NCBI RefSeq assembly: GCF_000308695.1
Contig: NZ_BAGG01000035.1
Coordinates: 1 to 64,000 of the forward strand
From: Nocardia takedensis NBRC 100417
GTDB lineage: Bacteria; Actinomycetota; Actinomycetes; Mycobacteriales; Mycobacteriaceae
Reading direction: 5' to 3'
DNA: 64,000 nucleotides
Shown: positions 57,917 to 64,000 of the stretch, in pieces
Numbering within the stretch: the stretch's first letter is position 1
Layout: every line of letters begins with the position of its first letter
The notes under the pieces: generated by a model
What the model saw: the letters and a program-made list of their open reading frames with translations, nothing else
Databases searched by the model: none
Told to the model about the DNA's origin: nothing
Made by a program: the position numbers and the translations under genes

Positions 57917-60900
57917 TCAGAACAGGCCGCCCTGCGCCGAACCCGTGTCCTTCCGGCGGGACGCGACGGCCTTCTTGGGCTGCTTCTTGTCGTGCAGACC
58001 CGCCGCCACCTCTTCGGCATAGCGCGCGTGATTGAGTTCCAGCAAGCGATCCACGAATTCGCGCTGGATCGCCGGAGCGACCGTGTACCGGACCTCGCGG
58101 CCCAGATCATGGTGGCCGTGATCGAGGTCGGCGATCAGGTCGTCCCAGCCGTAGGCGCGACAGACCGCCACATCGATATCGCGATGGAGGGTGCGGAGTT
58201 CCGCGATATCGGCGTCCGCGCAGGACGGGGCGTGGACCAGGTTGTAGGTCTTCGTCAGGCCCGAATCGCGGGAGAGCATGATCTCGCGGCGGCGTCGATC
58301 GAGTTGGTCGCCCAGAGTGCGCATTTCGGGGGTCAGGTTGGGGAGGGGGAGGGTCTCGAAGACATCGGAGGGCGTATAGCGCACTCGCGTTTCCAGTGTG
58401 GACGCTCGGGAGACCGCCCACCAGTAGTGAGGGGCGCTGCTCAGAAAAGCCAGCATCGCGGTGTCGTCAGTTGCAAACACGCCGAGCATATGCGAGAAGA
58501 CTTGCCCGGTCGGAACTATCACAGGCATCACGGTTTTGCTCACCAGCGTGATCACGATAATCCGGTCCAGACCTGCGATAGCTCGAAAAAGTTCAGGCCT
58601 ACGCCGCTCGTACAGCCACCATAGTTCGCGGGCGTTCTTCGAGAATGTAACTCGTTCTCTGTCAGGTCGTACCAGACGATTGACTTGGTCGTAGCAGTCG
58701 TGGAATGTGCGGGCGCGATCCTCGGTCCAATCGTGGAAATTGATCACCCATCGCGACCCTGAGCAATCCGGTCGATTATTGAGATCCTGCCCGTTGAGAT
58801 ACGGGAACAACACCTCGGAGTTGCGTGGGTCCGCAGCGATCAGTTCTCGGGCACGGCTCGGTTCCATGGTGAAACCGAGTCCGAGAATGTTGGCTCCTTG
58901 GAACGACATATTGCTGCCGCCGGCGAGTCGCTGCGGTTGGCCTGTCGCTCGCGATTCCGGGTCCAGCGACGAAGTGATGCCGCTGACGACAGCCCCGTCG
59001 GCAACGAACGCAGCTGCTTCACCGGGACGCTGCTTGCTGGTCCATACCGCGCAGTACTCCAGCACCGCGGAGCGTGACGGCCAGGGCGCGCTCTTCACCG
59101 CGCGTCGGATCGTCACCCCTGATTCGCACAAGCGGTCGAGCCCGACCTGTCGGGTATCACCTTGGGCGAGCGTATTCGTCGCGATCAACCCGGTCTGGCC
59201 GCCCTCCCGCAGCAGGGCATGGGCACGCACCGCGAAGTAGGCGATCAGGTCCGCGCTTCCACGTACTCCGCCCCCCACCCCGTGCACGAGATACTCGCGG
59301 TAGGCGGTGCCCAGACTCCCGGTCAGCTTCTGGCCGCCGAGGAACGGCGGATTGCCGATGATCGCGTCGAATCCACTGCCCGCGCGGCTGTCGAAGACCT
59401 CGGGGAAGCTGAGCGGCCAGTGCAGTGGACGACGGGCGAACGCGCCTCGGGGCAGATCGGTACGCAACCATCCCTCGGCCTGCTTGCGCGCCGTGCTCTG
59501 CCGCTCCAGATCCTGGGTGGGGGTGAACCTACCGTCCAGCACGGCTCCGGCATCAAGAAATTCCGCAACCGCCGAAAGCGCTCGTCCCGAGCCGTGATCC
59601 AGCGAATGTCCGTCTCCGATCGCGGCGAGTGTCGCCCCCACCAGCACATCGGCCACCGCATCCAGCCGCTCGGCCTTGCGCGCGGTGCGCGTGAGCACCC
59701 GCCGTTTCTCCTCGAGCCCCGCGAGCGTCGATCCGTCGAGACCGGTGAGTGCCTGCCGTTCCCGCGCCAAATCCTCGACCAGCCCCCGCATTCCGGCGGT
59801 GAGGTCGAACAGCGCCTCGTTCTCGGCGTAGAGACGTCGTCCGGCTGCCGGATCGAAATGCAGCCATTCGAGCTGGTCGACCGAGGTGATGCCGAGCAGT
59901 GAGTCACCGCTGACGAGCCGATCGTCGAGGAAGGTGAAGGGCCGGGATTTGTCCATCGACACCAGCCACAGCGACAGTTTCGCCAGTTCCACCGCCATCG
60001 GGTTGATATCCGCGCCGTAGAGGCAGTGTTCGATGATCTGGCGGCGCGCGTCTACGACGACCTGGTCGGCTTCGTCGGCGAGGGCGTTCTCTTTCGGCGT
60101 GGCGAGATAGTCGGTGGCGCGGGGGTCACCTTCACGCGACCATGCCTGCACCAGGTGGTCCGCGAGGTAGCGGCAGGCCGCGACGAGGAACGCCGCCGAT
60201 CCCATGGCGATATCGGCGACCTTGAGCGACAGGATCTTCTCCGAAGACACCGGCACCCACTGCTCGGTGTCGGCGGTCTGCAAAGGCCCCGGGTCGAACA
60301 TGAGCGGTTCGAGCGCGCCTTCCACGACCTCTTCGGCGAGGAATTTCGGGGTGTAGTGGGTGCCGGTGCTGCCGCGCAGCGCCGAACCCGTCACGTAGAG
60401 GGCATCGGCGAGGTAGACGCAGGGCTGCTCGCGCAGATCGAGCCGAATCAGGCCGTAATACGGCAGGATTCGCTCGACCAGATGCACATCGTTGCGGGTG
60501 ACGGCGAGCAGCCGGTCGCGGGCTCGCGCCTGATCCTGCGCCGACATCGGGGCGAGCTTGCGCGCCAGCGTGCCGGCCGCCATCCCTTTCGCGCCCTTGC
60601 CCGAGGGCATCGCCACCTTGTAATGCGCGGCCAACTTCGCCGCCAACTCCTCGACGTCGGCACTGGCGCGGTGCAGGGCGGTGAGTTCGGCGAGCGCGAT
60701 ATCGACCTCGTACCCGTCTTCCTTGCCTTGCAGTCCCAGCACGACATCGTCGGCGTAGCGCCCTTCGAAGGCCAGCAGGCCCTCGTACACGTAGCCGATC
60801 TGTTCGACGTCGAGTTGGTTGAACGACAGCCGTCGCAGTTCGGCGGTCTTGCCGCGCCCGATGGTGACCTGCTGGACCGAACGCAACATGTGCAGCACGG

Positions 60901-62050
60901 TCCGGTCATCGATGGTCGCGGGCAGCCACGGGAACCGTTTCGGATCGAAGATGGAGCCGTCGTGGGCGTGCATGGTCAGCTCGGGGTGGTCGATTCCCGC
61001 GTAGACCGCGTTGAAGGTGGCCAGCAACCGATTCCACGCGCCCCAGGTGTGTTCGAGTTCGTTCTCGCTGCCCGCCAGTACCCGATCCTCGAGTTCGGCC
61101 AGGAGCAGACCGACGCTGTAGGACCGTCGATACAGTTCCCGATCGGCGGGCAGCAGGCCGCGCTCCTCGGCGAACAGCAGGAACACGATCCGCATCATGA
61201 CCGCGACCGCGCCGTTGTACACCTCGTCGGCGCTGACGCGCGCGTCGTCGCCGTAGAGAAATCCCGGGCGGCCCATCTCGCGCTGCCGGGCATTGGCGCG
61301 GTCGATGGCGAGCACGAGCAGTTCGACCGCGCGGCGCACGTTGACGCCGAGTTGGTCGGTCACCACCTCTTGGTTGTCGACGCTGGCCGCCAGCAGCGCG
61401 GGCAGCGTTTCCTCATCGGGGACGGCGAAGAACCGGGAGCGGCGCAGAATCGACAAGAACGCCTTGACGACTTCGCGTTCGGCCTTCTCGTGCCAGTTCA
61501 CCGAGTCGAAGACCGCGAGGCTGGTCGCGCCGCCGGCCGGGGGACACCACAGCAGCGCCCACCAGCGACCGTCGGTGCACAGACCGAGCTCGACCTTGTG
61601 GTGGCGCAACAGTTTCAGGAGGCGATCGGCCGGGGTGGCCGACCAGTCCGAGCCCTTCACGCGTTGGGTCGGCCGGCCCGCGCAGATCATGCCGAGCAGT
61701 CGCGGCTTTTCGGTTCCTGGGTCGCTCAGTACGAAATCCGGGGTGAGGGTGGTGTCGTGTTCGGGGTAGGCGACCGCGAGACCGTCGAGGCCGTCGGTGA
61801 CCAGCGCGTCGTCCCATTCCAGCAGGTCGCGCAGGACGTAATCGATCCAGTATGGCCCGGGCATGGCCTCGTGGGCCTGTCGCAGAGCCTCTCGCTGCGC
61901 CTTGTCCAAGGCGTCGGGCCCCGCGCTGAAATGCTGCTTGAGGACGGGCACCGACAGGAACGGGCCGGAATAGTCGATCAACGCCAGCCAGTCGCGATGG
62001 TCGTAGTCGGACGACGCGGGGCGGCGCGGAGAGCGGGAAACCATGGTCAC
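57917..62050 (-). CDS. drmMI: Class 1 DISARM adenine-N6 DNA methyltransferase DrmMI
   Basis: A 1377-residue N6-adenine methyltransferase of the large type IIG-like architecture. The SAM-binding motif I is VADIAMGSAAFL (near residue 611-620) and the catalytic motif IV is IIGNPPFLGG (NPPF near 898). A target-recognition-like region follows, and a helical N-terminal half precedes. DrmMI modifies host DNA so that DISARM restricts only unmodified phage DNA; its presence, with drmD, defines class 1. The N-terminal PD-(D/E)XK nuclease of type IIG enzymes is not obvious. It overlaps the drmD stop by ATGA. Confidence 0.93.
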   Translation of the reverse strand: MTMVSRSPRRPASSDYDHRDWLALIDYSGPFLSVPVLKQHFSAGPDALDKAQREALRQAHEAMPGPYWIDYVLRDLLEWDDALVTDGLDGLAVAYPEHDTTLTPDFVLSDPGTEKPRLLGMICAGRPTQRVKGSDWSATPADRLLKLLRHHKVELGLCTDGRWWALLWCPPAGGATSLAVFDSVNWHEKAEREVVKAFLSILRRSRFFAVPDEETLPALLAASVDNQEVVTDQLGVNVRRAVELLVLAIDRANARQREMGRPGFLYGDDARVSADEVYNGAVAVMMRIVFLLFAEERGLLPADRELYRRSYSVGLLLAELEDRVLAGSENELEHTWGAWNRLLATFNAVYAGIDHPELTMHAHDGSIFDPKRFPWLPATIDDRTVLHMLRSVQQVTIGRGKTAELRRLSFNQLDVEQIGYVYEGLLAFEGRYADDVVLGLQGKEDGYEVDIALAELTALHRASADVEELAAKLAAHYKVAMPSGKGAKGMAAGTLARKLAPMSAQDQARARDRLLAVTRNDVHLVERILPYYGLIRLDLREQPCVYLADALYVTGSALRGSTGTHYTPKFLAEEVVEGALEPLMFDPGPLQTADTEQWVPVSSEKILSLKVADIAMGSAAFLVAACRYLADHLVQAWSREGDPRATDYLATPKENALADEADQVVVDARRQIIEHCLYGADINPMAVELAKLSLWLVSMDKSRPFTFLDDRLVSGDSLLGITSVDQLEWLHFDPAAGRRLYAENEALFDLTAGMRGLVEDLARERQALTGLDGSTLAGLEEKRRVLTRTARKAERLDAVADVLVGATLAAIGDGHSLDHGSGRALSAVAEFLDAGAVLDGRFTPTQDLERQSTARKQAEGWLRTDLPRGAFARRPLHWPLSFPEVFDSRAGSGFDAIIGNPPFLGGQKLTGSLGTAYREYLVHGVGGGVRGSADLIAYFAVRAHALLREGGQTGLIATNTLAQGDTRQVGLDRLCESGVTIRRAVKSAPWPSRSAVLEYCAVWTSKQRPGEAAAFVADGAVVSGITSSLDPESRATGQPQRLAGGSNMSFQGANILGLGFTMEPSRARELIAADPRNSEVLFPYLNGQDLNNRPDCSGSRWVINFHDWTEDRARTFHDCYDQVNRLVRPDRERVTFSKNARELWWLYERRRPELFRAIAGLDRIIVITLVSKTVMPVIVPTGQVFSHMLGVFATDDTAMLAFLSSAPHYWWAVSRASTLETRVRYTPSDVFETLPLPNLTPEMRTLGDQLDRRRREIMLSRDSGLTKTYNLVHAPSCADADIAELRTLHRDIDVAVCRAYGWDDLIADLDHGHHDLGREVRYTVAPAIQREFVDRLLELNHARYAEEVAAGLHDKKQPKKAVASRRKDTGSAQGGLF

Positions 62051-64000
62051 TGCACCTCACGGGACGGGACGACGAAGATCACCGCGACAGGGAAGACGTG
62101 CACCTGTGGATCACGGTAGCGTGCCGCGATCTGCTCCAGTTCGCGGTCACGCTCGGCGGGCAACTCCTCGATGCGGCGGCGCCATTTCTCGCGGTCGCGT
62201 TCGTACTGTCGCAGCTCCTCCTGATTGCGTTCCAGCACAGCGCGACTGAAAAGGCTGTGTTCCTCGTCGTCGCCGGTGAGCTGCGCGCGCAGCGAGGTCT
62301 CGAACAACGCCAGATTGGCGATGATGCGTTTCTCCTCGGCGTCGCGCCGCTGCGCCAGCTTGCGCAGCAATTGCTGCTGTTTGTCGCGGGTCCGCCAGCC
62401 GATCGCGCCTTCGAGACCTTCGGCGGCGTTGGTGTTGTTCCAGCGGTCGACCAGCATCTGCCTGCCGCGTGGCGTTGCCGGCGAACCGTCGGTGAGGGCG
62501 CGGTCGAGCAGCGCTCCGAAATCCTGCACATTCTCCCATCGTCGGAAACGGCCGGAATCGGGCAGCCAGCCACCCGAATGCAGTACCTCTTCGTGCAGGC
62601 GCACCCCGTCGCCGCCGACCAGTACGAATCGTGAGAACGCGCCGACGAGGACGCCTTCCAGCTTCGGATCGTCATATACCACGGCGGCCACCCGATGCAG
62701 GTCGATCTCGGTGTTGGAGACCGCGGCCCGCAGCAGGTGGGTCGACATCGCGACCAAGGGGTGCCCGAGGTGGGCGAGCACCACATCGTCGCGATTCTTG
62801 GCGACGGATTGATCGAAGGTGATCGGAAGCCTGCGCGGCAACTGTCCGGCGGCGGGCAGCTTCTCGTAGAGATTCGCGGTGGCGCGCTGCCAGGTGCCGG
62901 TCAGATCCGGGACGTCGAAGAGCTCGTCGGGATCATTGCGTTCGGTCAGTTCCATCTGTCGGGCCAGCGACAACGCGGTGTCCACCACCCGTTTCACCGC
63001 GGCCGGGGTGATCCGCAGTTCCGCGATGGTGTCGTCCAGATTCTGGCGCAGTTTGCGCAGGTGCTCGGTGATGTTCTGCTCCGCGGGCAGATCGGTGTCG
63101 ACCGAGGCCGAGTCGATGCGGTCGACATCGATATCGCCGCCGCCGGTCAGCTTCTTCTGGATCGCCGCCGCCAACACCGCGTTGACCGAACCGAGATCCT
63201 CTTTCATCCGCGCCACTTTGCGCGCCACCCGTGCCAGGAATTCCAGATCCGCCTCGTAGGCGTCCACCTTGCGACCGAAGCCACTGCCGACGAAGTGGTA
63301 GACCAACGGATTCTCCCGCTGTCCGTACCGGTCGATGCGGCCGATGCGCTGTTCGAGTTTATTGGGATTGAACGGGATGTCGTAGTTGACGAGTCGATGA
63401 CAGTGGTTCTGCAGATCGATGCCTTCGCTGGCGGCGTCGGTGGCGAGCAGTATCCGCACCGGATGTTCGTTCGGAGCCTTCTGGAACGCCAGCCGCAACT
63501 CCTCGCGCTGCCGGTTGTCCATCGAACCGTCGAGTTCGGCGACATACGGATGCCCGAACCCCTCGGCCGCCAGCAGGTCACGCAGCCAGTTCTTGGTGTC
63601 GCGGTATTCGGTGAAGACGATGACCCGGTTGTTGAGCCAGTTCTCGCCATCGGGTCGGCAGTGCGCGGTCAGGTAGGTGATCAGTTCCCGTGCTTTGGTA
63701 TCCGGCATGACCTCGTGGGTGTCGGCCCACTGCTTCATCCGGGTCAGCAGCGTCAATTCGTCGGAGTCGGTGTCGGTCAGATCCTTCGTGCGTGACAGCG
63801 CGTCGGATTCGGCCAGATCCAACGCTTCGTCATCGAGGGTGGCGGCATCGTCCATGAACTCGTCGAGCCATTCGTCCTCGGGCTCGAATCGGCGCACGCC
63901 CTTGGTGCGCAGTGTCTGGGAGTAGGCCTCGATGGTGCGCGCGAAGGCGTAGGGGCTGGAGAACAGCCGCTTCTTGAGCAGCAGCGTCACCAGGTCGGCG
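62047..64000 (-). CDS. drmD: DISARM SNF2-like helicase DrmD, N-terminal part outside the window
   Basis: The C-terminal 650 residues of a SNF2/SF2 helicase are inside the window. The second RecA-like domain shows VIVFTEYRDTKNWL, LLATDAASEGIDLQ (motif V) and QRIGRIDRYGQ (motif VI). The frame stays open to base 64000, so the Walker A domain lies beyond the right edge. DrmD with DrmMI marks class 1 DISARM. The stop overlaps the start of drmMI by ATGA, so the two are co-translated. Confidence 0.93.
   Translation of the reverse strand, partial: ADLVTLLLKKRLFSSPYAFARTIEAYSQTLRTKGVRRFEPEDEWLDEFMDDAATLDDEALDLAESDALSRTKDLTDTDSDELTLLTRMKQWADTHEVMPDTKARELITYLTAHCRPDGENWLNNRVIVFTEYRDTKNWLRDLLAAEGFGHPYVAELDGSMDNRQREELRLAFQKAPNEHPVRILLATDAASEGIDLQNHCHRLVNYDIPFNPNKLEQRIGRIDRYGQRENPLVYHFVGSGFGRKVDAYEADLEFLARVARKVARMKEDLGSVNAVLAAAIQKKLTGGGDIDVDRIDSASVDTDLPAEQNITEHLRKLRQNLDDTIAELRITPAAVKRVVDTALSLARQMELTERNDPDELFDVPDLTGTWQRATANLYEKLPAAGQLPRRLPITFDQSVAKNRDDVVLAHLGHPLVAMSTHLLRAAVSNTEIDLHRVAAVVYDDPKLEGVLVGAFSRFVLVGGDGVRLHEEVLHSGGWLPDSGRFRRWENVQDFGALLDRALTDGSPATPRGRQMLVDRWNNTNAAEGLEGAIGWRTRDKQQQLLRKLAQRRDAEEKRIIANLALFETSLRAQLTGDDEEHSLFSRAVLERNQEELRQYERDREKWRRRIEELPAERDRELEQIAARYRDPQVHVFPVAVIFVVPSREVQ

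Overview
The window is high-GC actinobacterial DNA, most likely from Nocardia or a close mycolic-acid relative. Genes are tightly packed, often with 4-bp ATGA/GTGA overlaps. Pointers to that group are a WS/DGAT acyltransferase, an EphD-like hydrolase-SDR fusion, an F420-type nitroreductase, KstR-like operators, and EspC/YbaB-type genes that accompany type VII secretion. This is inference from family content; no rRNA or marker gene is present.

Region 1 (1-29.3 kb) is the most interesting part: a biosynthetic cluster that runs off the left edge. Its diagnostic gene is a PEP mutase (18863-19750) with an intact EDKX5NS motif, so it should make a C-P bond. No phosphonopyruvate decarboxylase is seen. 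Instead there is a split transketolase (24994-26813), a 2-hydroxyacid dehydrogenase and a zinc alcohol dehydrogenase (1-1668), a set that recalls the dihydroxypropylphosphonate/phosphonothrixin type of route. Around it sits an unusually large lipid toolkit: an ACP-fatty acyl-AMP ligase fusion, an acyl-reductase-like SDR, a class III aminotransferase, a three-His-box desaturase, a CarF/PEDS1-type plasmalogen desaturase homologue, a cyclopropane-synthase-like methyltransferase, two acyl-CoA dehydrogenases and two paralogous TesB-like thioesterases. Nucleotide-handling enzymes (nucleotidyltransferase fold, guanylate-kinase-like, NDK-like, Tnr3-type Nudix), a PEP-synthase-like enzyme, a UbiA-like membrane protein and an MFS exporter complete it. 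A StrR/NovG-like regulator probably controls it. The inferred product is a lipid-linked or lipid-like phosphonate. Hairpins at 10109-10147, 11042-11077 and 29238-29270 mark the transcription units.

Region 2 (29.5-41.2 kb) looks like ordinary mycolata chromosome: a DUF6745 protein, a YdcF-like protein, an SDR and a WS/DGAT enzyme each preceded by a KstR-like operator, a PF10118 protein with a ferredoxin reductase and an EphD-like fusion, a Cys/Gly-rich membrane protein and a Ddn-like nitroreductase. It ends in a CAT-anticodon tRNA.

Region 3 (41.3-49.7 kb) is accessory and decayed. It holds a TPR pseudogene, a toxin cassette of the type VII secretion kind (lipoprotein, DUF6973 protein, EspC-like protein), a YbaB-like gene, degenerate repeats, a MerR heavy-metal unit, an arsR-aquaglyceroporin-arsC operon and fragments of an alkyl sulfatase and an alpha/beta hydrolase.

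Region 4 (49.7-64 kb, running off the right edge) is a class 1 DISARM phage-defence locus: drmD (partial), drmMI, drmA, drmB, drmC. A Ser/Thr protein kinase gene lies 28 bp behind drmC on the same strand.
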